Assembly (NCBI RefSeq): GCF_001518015.1
Contig: NZ_LPUY01000008.1
Location: 186,001-250,000, forward strand
Length of the DNA stretch: 64,000 nucleotides
Source: Tritonibacter horizontis
Lineage (GTDB): Bacteria > Pseudomonadota > Alphaproteobacteria > Rhodobacterales > Rhodobacteraceae
Direction of reading: 5' to 3'
The number at the start of each line of letters is the position of its first letter. The first letter of the stretch is position 1. Below, one piece after another: positions 9,138 to 18,475 of the stretch. Position numbers and translations under genes: made by a program. The notes beneath the pieces were generated by a model, which made no database searches, was not told the DNA's origin, and saw only the letters and a program-made list of their open reading frames with translations.

Positions 9138-10151
9138 ATGAACATGGCGCAGATCGTCAATCACGGCCTGCATGAGGGGCAGATGCTAAAGGAGGTGCGC
9201 CTGCACAATGGCGCGCTCTCCCTCAGCCTTCTGAACCTCGGGGCGGTGACCCGCGATCTGCGTCTCCTTCAGGACGGTGCGGACCTGCCGCTTGTATTGG
9301 GATTTTCCGACCCGGCTGCCTATTTTGACAATCCCGGATACCTCGGGGTGATCGCGGGCCGGGTGGCCGGTCGGATCAAGAACGCCCAGTTTGCGCTGGG
9401 CGAAACGCACTATCGCCTCGACGTAAACGAAGGCAACGATCAACTGCATGGTGGCCCCCGGGGGCTGGCGCGGGTTCTTTGGGATGTGGAGCCGATTTCG
9501 GACACCGAGGCCCGGTTCCGCTACGACTCGCCGGCGGGTGAAAACGGTTTTCCTGGTGATGTGGCGTTCTGTGTCACCGTGCGGCTCGATGGGCTGGCGG
9601 TAGAATACGACATGACCGCGCGGGTTAGCGCGCCAACACCGATCAGCCTCGCACAACACAACTATTACAATCTGACCGGGGGTCGTTCGCCGATCTGGGA
9701 CCATCGGCTTCAGGTGGACGCAAGCCGCTATTTGTTGCCGGATGACACCAATGTCCCGAACGGTGAGATCGCAGAGCTGGATGGCACCCGCTATGACATG
9801 CGGTTTGGGCGCAGCCTTGGCGCGCTGGACCCGACGCATCTTGGCAGCAATGTAAATCTCGTATTTGATCCGGATCGGGACCGGGGCTTGCCCGTGGCGA
9901 CGCTGACAGCGCCAACCGGGTTGCAGATGGTCGTGACCAGTGATCAGGTCGGAGCACAGATCTACACGGCGACCTCGCTCGACCCGCACCAGGGCGGTTT
10001 GCCCGGGCAGGCTCTGGGGCCGGCGATGGGGCTTTGTTTTGAACCGCAGGGGTTTCCAAATGCGGTCAACCAACGGGATTTTCCGAGCGTGATCGCAACG
10101 CCGGAAAGCCCATATGTGCAGAAACTCAGACTGGATTTCGGGTGGATCTGA
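9138..10151 (+). CDS. Aldose 1-epimerase (mutarotase), probably for xylose
   Basis: 337 aa, GalM family. It interconverts alpha and beta anomers of aldoses. QLHGGPRGL and HNYYNLTG carry the conserved histidines, and LCFEPQGFPNAVN contains the catalytic glutamate. The start ATG directly follows the xylA stop. Its place directly after xylA suggests it supplies the anomer that xylose isomerase uses. That substrate is inferred from context, so I do not assign galM. Confidence 0.88.
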   Translation: MNMAQIVNHGLHEGQMLKEVRLHNGALSLSLLNLGAVTRDLRLLQDGADLPLVLGFSDPAAYFDNPGYLGVIAGRVAGRIKNAQFALGETHYRLDVNEGNDQLHGGPRGLARVLWDVEPISDTEARFRYDSPAGENGFPGDVAFCVTVRLDGLAVEYDMTARVSAPTPISLAQHNYYNLTGGRSPIWDHRLQVDASRYLLPDDTNVPNGEIAELDGTRYDMRFGRSLGALDPTHLGSNVNLVFDPDRDRGLPVATLTAPTGLQMVVTSDQVGAQIYTATSLDPHQGGLPGQALGPAMGLCFEPQGFPNAVNQRDFPSVIATPESPYVQKLRLDFGWI

Positions 10152-11458
10152 TGCGTCTATTTGCTCTTCTTTCGCTGCTGTGCGCGCCCGTCGCCCAGGC
10201 GGCAGACAAACCGGACCTCGGGCCACGGCCGGTTTTTCCGGACCCGGATATGGCAGCGGTCGAACTGGGGCAGCTGCTGTTTTACGATCCCATTCTGTCC
10301 GGCAACCGCAATATTGCCTGCTCCACCTGCCATCACCCGAAATTCGGGACGGGAGACGCGGTTTCGCTCGGACTTGGCGAAGGGGGCGTGGGGCTTGGGA
10401 CCGAACGCAAGCCCGATCCAGAGAACCTCCCCGAACAACGCATTCCGCGCAACGCGCCCGGCCTGTGGAACCTCGGAGCACCTGAATTCACAGTGATGTT
10501 CCATGATGGGCGTCTTGAGGATCACCCGGATCATCCCGGTGGAATTCGCACGCCTCTGGGCGAAGATATGGTTGCAGGTTTCGACGACGCCCTGTCGGCT
10601 CAGGCCATGTTCCCGGTCTTGTCCGCTGACGAGATGGCCGGGCATTATTCGGAAAACGAAGTGGCAGAAGCAGTCCGTCTCGGGCAGCTTTCCACTCCCG
10701 GCGGTGCCTGGGACCGGATTTCAGCGCGTGTCGCCGACATCCCGGAGTACCGCAGCCGATTTGACGCGGTGCTCGGTCGCGGCGCGCCAATCACATTTGC
10801 CGATATCGCCAATGTAATGGCGGATTTCATTCGCTTTGAATGGCGCGCCGACAACAGCCCCTTTGATGCCTATATGCTGGGTCAGGGCGTCTTGTCCGAC
10901 GCGGCCCTGCGCGGAATGGATCTATTCTATGGCGCTGCGCGCTGTAGCGAATGCCACAGCGGCTGGCTGCAATCCGATCATGGGTTTCACGCCTTGGGGG
11001 TGCCGCAGTTCGGCCCCGGCAAGGCGGCAAGGTTCGAAGCGCACAATCGGGACGAAGGCCGGATTCGGGTGACTGGCGCGGCCGAGGATGCCTTTGCCTT
11101 TCGCACGCCCTCGTTGCGAAACGTCACTCTGACCGCTCCCTATGGGCACACGGGGGCCTTTCAGACCTTGGACGCGATTGTCCGTCACCATGTCGATCCG
11201 GTGGCGAGCCTCACCACCTATCCCCAGTCCGAGGCGATTTTGCCCGAACTGGAGGGCAAGGAGGATTGGCGTGTTCATAATAATGAGTCCGAAAGAACTG
11301 TTCTCGCCGCCGCAGTGGCCTTGCCGTCAATTCAGCTGACGGATGCCGAGATTTCCGATATTGTGTCGTTCTTGTCCAGTTTAACGGATGATGTCGCCGC
11401 TGCGGGTCGGCTCGGCGTTCCAGACGCCGTGCCCAGCGGTTTGCCCGTCGACCGCTAG
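10151..11458 (+). CDS. Secreted di-heme cytochrome c peroxidase / MauG-family protein
   Basis: 435 aa with a signal peptide (LFALLSLLCAPVAQA). Two c-type heme sites are visible: CSTCH at 57-61 and CSECH at 265-269. The family includes bacterial cytochrome c peroxidase, which reduces hydrogen peroxide in the periplasm, and MauG, which oxidises protein or other targets. The ATG overlaps the epimerase stop by one base, so it looks like the last gene of the xylBA operon. That is an odd place for a periplasmic heme enzyme. It converges with the FG-GAP protein, with only 3 bases between the stops. Confidence 0.87.
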   Translation: MRLFALLSLLCAPVAQAADKPDLGPRPVFPDPDMAAVELGQLLFYDPILSGNRNIACSTCHHPKFGTGDAVSLGLGEGGVGLGTERKPDPENLPEQRIPRNAPGLWNLGAPEFTVMFHDGRLEDHPDHPGGIRTPLGEDMVAGFDDALSAQAMFPVLSADEMAGHYSENEVAEAVRLGQLSTPGGAWDRISARVADIPEYRSRFDAVLGRGAPITFADIANVMADFIRFEWRADNSPFDAYMLGQGVLSDAALRGMDLFYGAARCSECHSGWLQSDHGFHALGVPQFGPGKAARFEAHNRDEGRIRVTGAAEDAFAFRTPSLRNVTLTAPYGHTGAFQTLDAIVRHHVDPVASLTTYPQSEAILPELEGKEDWRVHNNESERTVLAAAVALPSIQLTDAEISDIVSFLSSLTDDVAAAGRLGVPDAVPSGLPVDR

Positions 11459-11461
11459 GGC

Positions 11462-12994
11462 CTAGGGCGTCAGCGTCAGCCGCTGGTTGACCGGGATTGG
11501 CTGCCATGCTCCGACCGACCCGTCGGGCCACAGGACCCGGACCTTGACGTCGGTTGCATGGCCGAGACCGAAATGCAGATCTCCAATGTCGCCGCCGGCA
11601 TGACCGCCGCCGACTGTGACCTCGCGGGTGAGGATATGCCCGTCTGCCTCGACTTCGACAAAGGCGCCGATGCCCCGTGTGTTTGGCCCCGGCGCATCGA
11701 GCCGCAGGAGCAGCCAGTTGCCCTCCGTCGTGGCCGCGTTCTGCCAGACTTCCATCGGTGCGCGCCGGTTCACCACGGCGATGTCCAGGAACCCATCCCG
11801 GTTGAGGTCCACCAGCGCCCCCCCACGGCCCCGGTGCAGACTGGCCACGCCGGCTTCTGTTCCGATCTCGACAAAGCGCCCGTCGGCCTGTTGCAGCATC
11901 AGGTTGTTGGGATCCTTGAGCGCCGCGTCCGGCATCTGTTCGACATTGCCCTTGGTCACAAAAATATCGTCGCGCCCGTCGTTGTTCACATCGCCGAAGG
12001 CCGCATGCCAGCCTGTCGACGGGCGACCATCGCCACCGGTATAGGGGCGATGCGCCGTGGTGCCATAGCCATAGGTAACATCGGTCCAGACCGGGCCGCC
12101 TGCGCTTGGGTCCTGCACCTGAAATTTCTGATCGCCCATCGAGGTCAGATAGACGTCCTGAAATCCGTCTCCGGTGATGTCGCGCGATGCAATTCCCATG
12201 CCCCAGAGCGCGTAGGGCCGCCAGCCGTCTTCCTGCGTATATAGCCTGGGCGACGGTTCCATCGCCCACATTTGTTCCTGACCGCCCTTAACGTAGTAAT
12301 GCCGGTCATTCGACAGCCGCAGGTCGGCCTGCCCATTGCGGTTCCAGTCACTGAAAAGCACCGAAAGTGCGCAAAAGCCGGGCGACAGCGCCTGTGCGTC
12401 GGGGTAGCTGCCATCGGCGGGACGGTAAAGCAGAGTATCGTCACACGTGCCGAACGGCCCATCCGGATCGCTGCGATCCACGTAGGTGCCAAAGGCGAGC
12501 GTCGGAAGCGTGTTCCCTTTCTCCCAGGTGGCGGAGAACCCCGTGGTCCATTGCTCGGCGCTGGTAAACCCGAGGTCGGCAAACGGGGTGAATTGGCAAT
12601 TTCCCAAGCCCTGCATCAGGGCATCGGGCCCGGCGCGCAGTATGGCAAGATCGAGAATGCCGTCGCCGTTGATGTCCAGAGGGTAGGCGCCGGTTACACC
12701 GGTCAGGGCGAGCGGGTCCGGCGTTTGCCTGGCAAAGGACAAGTCACCCGATGGCTCCGGGGTTGCGTTCACAAACAACGCGGCGGGGTTTGCGCCACCG
12801 GCCGCAAACAGGTCCGGCATCTGGTCGCCATTGCAGTCAAAGACCGCAAGCCCGCCGCCCACGTAGTGTTCCCAACCGCCGTCATAAACATGCTCTGCAA
12901 TCTGGACCGGGGCAAAGGTCGGAAGGTTTTGTTCTGCGTGGACGCTCCCGGCCAGTGATATCAGCAAAAGCGAAAAGGGGTCAGGCCGCAGCAT
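11462..12994 (-). CDS. Secreted FG-GAP/VCBS-repeat protein with C-terminal ASPIC/UnbV domain (CRTAC1 family)
   Basis: 510 aa with a signal peptide (FSLLLISLAGSVHA). Repeated calcium-binding propeller motifs are visible: FDCNGDQMPDLF, LDINGDGILDLAI, RDITGDGFQDVYL, GDVNNDGRDDIFV and VDLNRDGFLDIAV. The last about 90 residues have the ASPIC/UnbV form (NWLLLRLDAPGPNTRGIGA). A beta-propeller in the periplasm or outside the cell is expected; its ligand is unknown. The start overlaps the end of the ROK gene by 14 bases on the same strand, so the two are probably cotranscribed. It converges with the di-heme peroxidase. Confidence 0.85.
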   Translation of the reverse strand: MLRPDPFSLLLISLAGSVHAEQNLPTFAPVQIAEHVYDGGWEHYVGGGLAVFDCNGDQMPDLFAAGGANPAALFVNATPEPSGDLSFARQTPDPLALTGVTGAYPLDINGDGILDLAILRAGPDALMQGLGNCQFTPFADLGFTSAEQWTTGFSATWEKGNTLPTLAFGTYVDRSDPDGPFGTCDDTLLYRPADGSYPDAQALSPGFCALSVLFSDWNRNGQADLRLSNDRHYYVKGGQEQMWAMEPSPRLYTQEDGWRPYALWGMGIASRDITGDGFQDVYLTSMGDQKFQVQDPSAGGPVWTDVTYGYGTTAHRPYTGGDGRPSTGWHAAFGDVNNDGRDDIFVTKGNVEQMPDAALKDPNNLMLQQADGRFVEIGTEAGVASLHRGRGGALVDLNRDGFLDIAVVNRRAPMEVWQNAATTEGNWLLLRLDAPGPNTRGIGAFVEVEADGHILTREVTVGGGHAGGDIGDLHFGLGHATDVKVRVLWPDGSVGAWQPIPVNQRLTLTP

Positions 12995-14195
12995 TTGCGA
13001 ATTCCTTCACAGTTTGAGAGGTGACTTCTTCGATTCCATAGGCGGCGGCCCCATTGGCCCACATCAGGTCGCCCCAGTCGTGGATGATGACTTCGGGAAG
13101 GGGGGCATCAACATGGACGACCCATTGCTGCATTTCTTCGATGACCTTGTCGGAATAGAGGTGATCGAAGGTCATCCGCGCGCCGGCCAGGATGATCTTT
13201 GACGGATCAAAGATATTGACCACATTCGCAAGCCCCATGGCAAACATCCGGCGTGCGCGGTCCAGTACGGATCTGGCCATGGCATCGCCGTTTTCGGCGG
13301 CTTTGAAGAGGGACAGCAAACTGGTGTGTCGTTCGTTGCCGCTGGAAATATTGGCTTCCCGCAGCAGGGCATAGTCCCCGACATAGGCTTCGAGGCAGCC
13401 CCGTTGGCCACATTGGCACAGAGCGCCTTCCAGATGAACCTTGGTATGACCGAATTCCGCGCCGCAGCCCCGTTTGCCCCGGTAGATCTTGCCATCAATC
13501 ACAATGCCCATGCCGACACCATGTTCGATGGTGATGACGATGAAATTATCGCAGGTCCGTCCTTCGCCAAACAGATGTTCGGCCTTGGCGACCAGATTTG
13601 CATCATTGTCGAGGAAGACTGGGCAGGGGAGCACTTCGGCCAGGGCCTGGCCAAGGTCGACGTTGCGCTCCTCCAGCGACGAGGACCAATAGACGAACTT
13701 GCGTTCGGCATCGACCATCCCAGCGAGGCCCAGCCCAACACCCGAGAGGTCTTCGATCACAAACCCGCCCTTCTGACAGGTGAATTCCAGCGCCCGCCGG
13801 ATCTGGGCGCAAAGCTCGGGCAGCGGCATCCTGCCCTTGATGAGCGGCATTTCGTGGCTCGCCAATTCCTTGCCGACGAAATCGGTGATCACGGTCGAGA
13901 TCGTGTGATGCGCCACCTTGAGGCCGGCAATGCGATGTGCTGCGCCGCGAATTTTCAGGGCAACACGCGGCCGTCCCCGCCGTATCTCTGAGGTGGTATC
14001 CGGTGCAACTTCCTCGATCAGTCCGGCGCTGAGCAATTCGGCCGTGATGGCGGTCACTGTGGCGGGGCTGACGCCGGTCGCCTTGGCGATATCGATTCGC
14101 GCGATGTGTCCTGCGGTGCGAATCACATCGAGAATCTGCTGACGCCCGTTTTCCCGCTGATCGCCAGTCGACGACAGCTTTCCTGATCGTGCCAA
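12981..14195 (-). CDS. ROK-family transcriptional repressor of the xylose locus (XylR-like)
   Basis: 404 aa. A winged HTH covers about residues 20-60 (IDIAKATGVSPATVTAITAE). A ROK sugar-binding domain follows, with LDNDANLVAKAEHLFGEG and the zinc motif CQCGQRGCLE near 260-269. I prefer the TTG start at 14195 because AGGAGGAGG lies 6 bases upstream; an in-frame ATG at 14228 has no such site. It lies between the xylBA operon and the divergent xylFHG operon, so it most likely represses both and is released by xylose. That is inference from context. Confidence 0.85.
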   Translation of the reverse strand: MARSGKLSSTGDQRENGRQQILDVIRTAGHIARIDIAKATGVSPATVTAITAELLSAGLIEEVAPDTTSEIRRGRPRVALKIRGAAHRIAGLKVAHHTISTVITDFVGKELASHEMPLIKGRMPLPELCAQIRRALEFTCQKGGFVIEDLSGVGLGLAGMVDAERKFVYWSSSLEERNVDLGQALAEVLPCPVFLDNDANLVAKAEHLFGEGRTCDNFIVITIEHGVGMGIVIDGKIYRGKRGCGAEFGHTKVHLEGALCQCGQRGCLEAYVGDYALLREANISSGNERHTSLLSLFKAAENGDAMARSVLDRARRMFAMGLANVVNIFDPSKIILAGARMTFDHLYSDKVIEEMQQWVVHVDAPLPEVIIHDWGDLMWANGAAAYGIEEVTSQTVKEFANAAA

Positions 14196-14232
14196 GTTGG
14201 TCCTCCTCCTATATGGGACGCCACCCAAGTAT

Positions 14233-14307
14233 CATGATTTACCATCATGAATCCCCCCAAACGCGCCTCCATTTGGAAAGGATACATGATTTAATTTGAA
14301 ACTCAAA
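14233..14307 (+). promoter_or_regulatory. ROK-xylF intergenic repeats and palindrome
   Basis: The divergent region holds an exact direct repeat CATGATTTA at 14233-14241 and 14285-14293. A related ATCATGAAT lies at 14244-14252, and a small palindrome TTTGA-AAC-TCAAA at 14295-14307. The palindrome overlaps a possible -35 (TTGAAA, 14296-14301) for xylF, though I see no convincing -10. These are candidate operator elements for the divergent regulator or another factor. They do not match the xylB palindromes well. Confidence 0.4.
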
Positions 14308-14380
14308 AAAAACATTGCTACACAGGATCTACTTTACGGGGCCACGCAAGAAACGGACCCGTACGTCAAGGGAGGAAAAT

Positions 14381-15409
14381 ATGAAATTTCTGAACGGACT
14401 TTCCGTTATCGCACTTAGTGCATTCGCTGCATCCTCGGCTTTTGCTGCGGATCTGACAATCGGCGTCAGCTGGTCCAACTTCCAGGAAGAACGCTGGAAG
14501 ACCGACGAAGCAGCCATCGTTGGTGCGCTCGACGAAGCCGGCGCGGCGTATCTGTCTGCCGATGCGCAGTCGTCGTCCGCTAAACAGCTCGCCGATATCG
14601 AGAGCCTGATCGCACAGGGTGTGGATGCGCTGATCATCCTCGCGCAAGACGCACAGGCCATTGGTCCCGCCGTGCAGGCCGCAGCGGACGAGGGTATCCC
14701 GGTTGTCGCGTATGACCGCCTGATCGAAGACGAACGCGCCTTCTACCTGACCTTCGACAACGTCGAAGTGGGTCGGATGCAGGCCCGTGCCGTGTTCGAG
14801 GCGATGCCCAAGGGCAACTACGTCATGATCAAGGGCTCTCCGACGGATCCGAACGCAGACTTCCTGCGCGGTGGCCAGCAGGAAATCATCAACGCAGCTG
14901 TTGAAAGCGGCGACATCACCATCGTCGGCGAAGCCTACACCGATGGCTGGTTGCCCGCCAACGCGCAGCGCAACATGGAACAGATCCTGACCGCGAACGA
15001 CAATAAGGTCGACGCTGTTGTGGCGTCCAACGACGGCACCGCAGGCGGTGTTGTTGCGGCTCTGACCGCACAGGGCATGGAAGGTATTCCAGTCTCCGGT
15101 CAGGATGGCGATCACGCTGCTCTGAACCGCGTTGCCAAGGGCACCCAAACCGTCTCCGTCTGGAAAGACGCGCGTGACCTCGGTGCCGAAGCAGGCTCCA
15201 TCGCCGTTGCGCTCGCCGGTGGCACCGCCATGGCGGACGTTGATGGCGCAACCTCCTGGACCTCTCCGGCAGGCACCACCATGACGGCAAAGTTCCTGGC
15301 CCCGGTTCCGGTGACCAAGGACAACCTTTCGGCCGTTGTTGACGCCGGCTGGATCACGCAGGAAGCCCTCTGCCAGGGTGTGTCCGGCGGCCCGGCACCT
15401 TGCAACTGA
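14381..15409 (+). CDS. xylF: D-xylose ABC transporter, periplasmic binding protein
   Basis: 342 aa with a signal peptide (LSVIALSAFAASSAFA). The mature protein is a type I periplasmic sugar-binding fold (LTIGVSWSNFQEERWKTDE), close to E. coli XylF in length and pattern. I chose the ATG at 14381, preceded by GGGAGGAAA; the upstream extension of the frame has no role. It is the first gene of xylF-xylH-xylG, divergent from the ROK repressor. A GC-rich hairpin follows the stop, which fits higher expression of the binding protein. Confidence 0.93.
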   Translation: MKFLNGLSVIALSAFAASSAFAADLTIGVSWSNFQEERWKTDEAAIVGALDEAGAAYLSADAQSSSAKQLADIESLIAQGVDALIILAQDAQAIGPAVQAAADEGIPVVAYDRLIEDERAFYLTFDNVEVGRMQARAVFEAMPKGNYVMIKGSPTDPNADFLRGGQQEIINAAVESGDITIVGEAYTDGWLPANAQRNMEQILTANDNKVDAVVASNDGTAGGVVAALTAQGMEGIPVSGQDGDHAALNRVAKGTQTVSVWKDARDLGAEAGSIAVALAGGTAMADVDGATSWTSPAGTTMTAKFLAPVPVTKDNLSAVVDAGWITQEALCQGVSGGPAPCN

Positions 15410-15435
15410 TCACCTAAAGTTACCTCGTTCTGTGT

Positions 15436-15452
15436 CCCGGGTCTGTCCCGGG
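15436..15452 (+). other. xylF-xylH intercistronic hairpin
   Basis: CCCGGG-TCTGT-CCCGGG forms a 6-bp all-GC stem with a 5-base loop in the 94-base gap. No U-run follows. Such hairpins after binding-protein genes commonly stabilise the upstream mRNA and lower permease expression; that role is inferred here. Confidence 0.5.
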
Positions 15453-15503
15453 GCGCAGGCACCCCCCCCTCGCTACTCAAATCGCTGAATACTGGAGCCG
15501 GAC

Positions 15504-16802
15504 ATGACCGACACCACGTCTCAGCCAATCACTCCCCAAAACAAGCGCAATGTCTTCCAGCAACTGGAGCTGGATGTACGGCTATTGGGTATGATTGGCG
15601 CCTTTATCATCCTCTGTATCGGGTTCAACCTGGTGACAGATGGGCGTTTCCTGACGCCGCGCAACATCTTCAACCTGACAATCCAGACGGTTTCGGTTGC
15701 GATCATGGCCTCCGGCATGGTGTTCGTGATTGTCACCCGGCATATCGACCTCAGCGTCGGCGCCCTGCTGGCGACCTGTTCCGCCGTAATGGCGATGACA
15801 CAGACCGAATTGCTGCCCCATGTGCTTGGTCTTGGGCTGAACCATCCGATCACCTGGATTGTCGCCGTGATCGTCGGGCTGGCGACCGGAACCCTGATTG
15901 GCGCCTTTCACGGCTGGATGATCGGCTATCTGACGATCCCGGCGTTTATCGTGACGCTGGGCGGGTTTCTCGTCTGGCGCAACGTCGCCTGGTACATGAC
16001 CGATGGCCAGACCATCGGCCCGCTCGATTCCACCTTCATGATCTTTGGGGGCACCAATGGCACCCTTGGCACCACCTTCAGCTGGATCCTGGGGCTGATC
16101 GCCACCGCACTGGCGCTGATGGTGCTGTGGAATTCCCGTCGCGCCAAGCTGGCGCATGATTTCCCGGTCAAACCTGTCTGGGCCGAGATCGTCATGGGGC
16201 TGGTGGTATCGGGGGCGATCCTTGGCTTTGTTGCCGTCCTCAACGCCTATGATATTCCGTCGCGCCGCCTGGAACGTATGTTCGAAGCCAAGGGCCAGGT
16301 GATGCCCGAAGGGCTGACCATGGGCTACGGGCTGCCGATTTCGGTGCTGATCCTGATCGCCGTGGCGATTGTGATGACTGTGATTGCCCGCCGCACCCGC
16401 CTTGGGCGCTATATCTTTGCCACCGGCGGCAACCCCGACGCGGCAGAGCTGTCCGGGATCAACACGCGTATGCTGACCGTAAAGGTCTTCAGCATCATGG
16501 GCTTTCTCTGCGCCTTGTCGGCGGTTGTGGCCTCGGCCCGGTTGGCCAACCACTCCAACGACATCGGCACATTGGACGAACTGCGGGTCATTGCGGCAGC
16601 CGTCATCGGCGGCACCGCGCTGTCGGGTGGCTTTGGCACCATCTACGGCGCCATCCTCGGCGCGCTGATCATGCAAAGCCTTCAGTCCGGCATGGCCATG
16701 GTCGGTGTAGACGCGCCGTTCCAGAACATCGTTGTCGGCGCCGTGCTGGTTGCAGCCGTCTTTATCGACATCGTCTATCGCAAACGTGTGGGGGCCAAGT
16801 GA
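15504..16802 (+). CDS. xylH: D-xylose ABC transporter permease
   Basis: 432 aa, a BPD_transp_2 (AraH/XylH) family inner-membrane protein with many hydrophobic segments. It carries family motifs such as [19 protein letters not shown] and [16 protein letters not shown]. Its length and the long loop region around 210-265 match XylH rather than the shorter RbsC type. It forms the membrane channel with XylF as binding protein. Its stop overlaps the xylG ATG by one base. Confidence 0.94.
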   Translation: MTDTTSQPITPQNKRNVFQQLELDVRLLGMIGAFIILCIGFNLVTDGRFLTPRNIFNLTIQTVSVAIMASGMVFVIVTRHIDLSVGALLATCSAVMAMTQTELLPHVLGLGLNHPITWIVAVIVGLATGTLIGAFHGWMIGYLTIPAFIVTLGGFLVWRNVAWYMTDGQTIGPLDSTFMIFGGTNGTLGTTFSWILGLIATALALMVLWNSRRAKLAHDFPVKPVWAEIVMGLVVSGAILGFVAVLNAYDIPSRRLERMFEAKGQVMPEGLTMGYGLPISVLILIAVAIVMTVIARRTRLGRYIFATGGNPDAAELSGINTRMLTVKVFSIMGFLCALSAVVASARLANHSNDIGTLDELRVIAAAVIGGTALSGGFGTIYGAILGALIMQSLQSGMAMVGVDAPFQNIVVGAVLVAAVFIDIVYRKRVGAK

Positions 16803-17584
16803 TGACCACTCCCAAGGAACTCCGCGCCCAGGGCGCAACGCCGATGGTCGAGATGAAAGACATCTCTGTTTCCTTCGGTGGGATCAAGGCGGTTGATCAG
16901 GTTAGCGTTGACCTGCATCCGGGCGAAGTTGTTGGCCTGCTTGGCCACAACGGTGCCGGAAAATCGACCCTGATCAAGGTGCTTTCGGGTGCCTATCAGA
17001 TGGACAGCGGTGAAATCCGCATCAACGGCGACAAGGTGGAAATCACCAATCCCCGCGATGCCCGCAGCCATAACATCGAGACGATCTACCAGACGCTGGC
17101 GCTGGCGGACAACCTCGATGCGGCATCGAACCTTTTTCTGGGGCGCGAGATCGTCACCGGGACGGGGCTTGTGAACGATGCCGCGATGGAATCCGAATGC
17201 CGCAAGATCATGGGCCGCCTCAACCCGAACTTTCGCAAGTTCAACGAGCCGGTTTCAGCCCTGTCGGGCGGTCAACGACAGTCGGTCGCGATTGCCCGTG
17301 CGGTCTATTTCAACGCCCGCATCCTGATCATGGATGAACCCACGGCTGCCCTTGGCCCGCATGAAACCCAGATGGTTGCGGAGCTGATCCAGCAGCTGAA
17401 GGCACAAGGCATCGGGATTTTCCTGATCGACCACGATGTGCATGCCGTGATGCAGCTGTGTGACCGCGCGTCGGTTATGAAAAACGGCCAATTGGTCGGC
17501 ACCGTGAACATTGAGGATGTGACGGATGACGATCTGTTGTCGATGATCATCCTGGGCAAAAAGCCGGGTGAAGAAGCCGCCTGA
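16802..17584 (+). CDS. xylG: D-xylose ABC transporter ATP-binding protein, single-cassette form
   Basis: 260 aa. One ABC cassette is present: Walker [10 protein letters not shown] at 48-56, signature LSGGQ at 154-158 and Walker B ILIMDEP at 174-180. E. coli XylG has two fused cassettes (about 510 aa). Here a single cassette probably dimerises, as in FrcA-type alphaproteobacterial systems. The ATG at 16802 overlaps the xylH stop; a GTG one codon earlier is also possible. A strong terminator follows, ending the operon. Confidence 0.9.
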   Translation: MTTPKELRAQGATPMVEMKDISVSFGGIKAVDQVSVDLHPGEVVGLLGHNGAGKSTLIKVLSGAYQMDSGEIRINGDKVEITNPRDARSHNIETIYQTLALADNLDAASNLFLGREIVTGTGLVNDAAMESECRKIMGRLNPNFRKFNEPVSALSGGQRQSVAIARAVYFNARILIMDEPTAALGPHETQMVAELIQQLKAQGIGIFLIDHDVHAVMQLCDRASVMKNGQLVGTVNIEDVTDDDLLSMIILGKKPGEEAA

Positions 17585-17610
17585 GCCGGTCCTTTACGAG
17601 CGGAACGAAT

Positions 17611-17638
17611 AAAAGGGGTGCGTTGGCACCCCTTTTTG
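17611..17638 (+). terminator. Rho-independent terminator after xylG
   Basis: AAAAGGGGTGC and GCACCCCTTTTT form a stem of about 11 bp around a GTTG loop, ending in a T-run. Confidence 0.88.
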
Positions 17639-17669
17639 TTTGGGTTGCGTGCTGTTCGGGATAGCCCTG

Positions 17670-18419
17670 CTATTTGGCGTAGTCCGAACCCTCGTCGTCC
17701 AGAATGGCCTTGAGCGCTGCCAGATGGGCGGGAGAGGCATCCGGGTAGTCTTCAAGTTCCTGCGCGGTTTTTTCCGCCACCTCCGGGCTTAGAACCCGCA
17801 GCTTCTGGCCGGTCTGCAGCGCGCGGATATAGGTTTCTGCCGCCCGTTCGAAGTAATAGAGCCGATTGAATGTTTCTGCGACAGTCGCGCCGATGACCAG
17901 CACGCCGTGGTTGCCCATGATCATCACCTTGACCTTCGGGTCCGTCAGCATCGACGCGCAGCGCGCGCCCTCATCCTCAAAGGCAAGCCCGCCGTAACCG
18001 TCATCAATGACGGTCCGGTTGAAGAAGGTGGCGCAGTTCTGATCTATCGGCGGCAGGGTGCTGTCTTCGAGGCAGGCCAGCACGGTGGCATGGATCGAAT
18101 GCACGTGCATGATGCAGCGCGCGTGTGGGCAAAGCCGGTGCAGGGAACCATGCAGCCCCCAGGCAGTAGGGTCCGGCGCATCGGGGCGATCCATTGTGGA
18201 GGGGTCGTTGGCATCGACCTCTAGCAGATCTGAGGCCTTGATCCGGCTGAAATGGCTTTGATTCGGATTGATCAGAAAGCGGCTGCCGTCCTCATTCACC
18301 GCCAGCGAGTAGTGATTGGCGACCGCCTCATGCATGTTCAGCCGTGCCGTCCAGCGAAAAGCCGCAGCCATATCCACGCGATCCGGCCAATGATCGAGGT
18401 TTGCCTGCATGTTATCCAT
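17670..18419 (-). CDS. Class II aldolase/adducin-family protein
   Basis: 249 aa from the chosen ATG at 18419. The frame is open further upstream to 18464, but that extension is not typical of the family. The family uses a zinc ion bound by histidines; MHVHSIHATV and GNHGVLVIG are the expected metal and active-site regions. Members include fuculose-1-phosphate aldolase and ribulose-5-phosphate epimerases, but many are uncharacterised, so no substrate is assigned. It sits next to the xylose importer but is transcribed towards it, which weakens any pathway link. Confidence 0.8.
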   Translation of the reverse strand: MDNMQANLDHWPDRVDMAAAFRWTARLNMHEAVANHYSLAVNEDGSRFLINPNQSHFSRIKASDLLEVDANDPSTMDRPDAPDPTAWGLHGSLHRLCPHARCIMHVHSIHATVLACLEDSTLPPIDQNCATFFNRTVIDDGYGGLAFEDEGARCASMLTDPKVKVMIMGNHGVLVIGATVAETFNRLYYFERAAETYIRALQTGQKLRVLSPEVAEKTAQELEDYPDASPAHLAALKAILDDEGSDYAK

Positions 18420-18475
18420 CCCTGTGTTGAAACCTGAGGGACAGTCTAGCGAGCTGTTCGGCAATGTGTAGGGGG

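Noticed and set aside
7800-9173. Minus-strand frame of 457 codons opposite xylA
   Set aside because: It lies antisense to xylA, whose active-site residues are all present. The frame has no recognisable family.
9186-10481. Minus-strand frame of 431 codons opposite the aldose epimerase
   Set aside because: Antisense shadow; Arg/Pro-rich with no domain.
15582-16838. Minus-strand frame of 418 codons opposite xylH
   Set aside because: The low-complexity His/Asp/Gly-rich translation is typical of an antisense permease frame.
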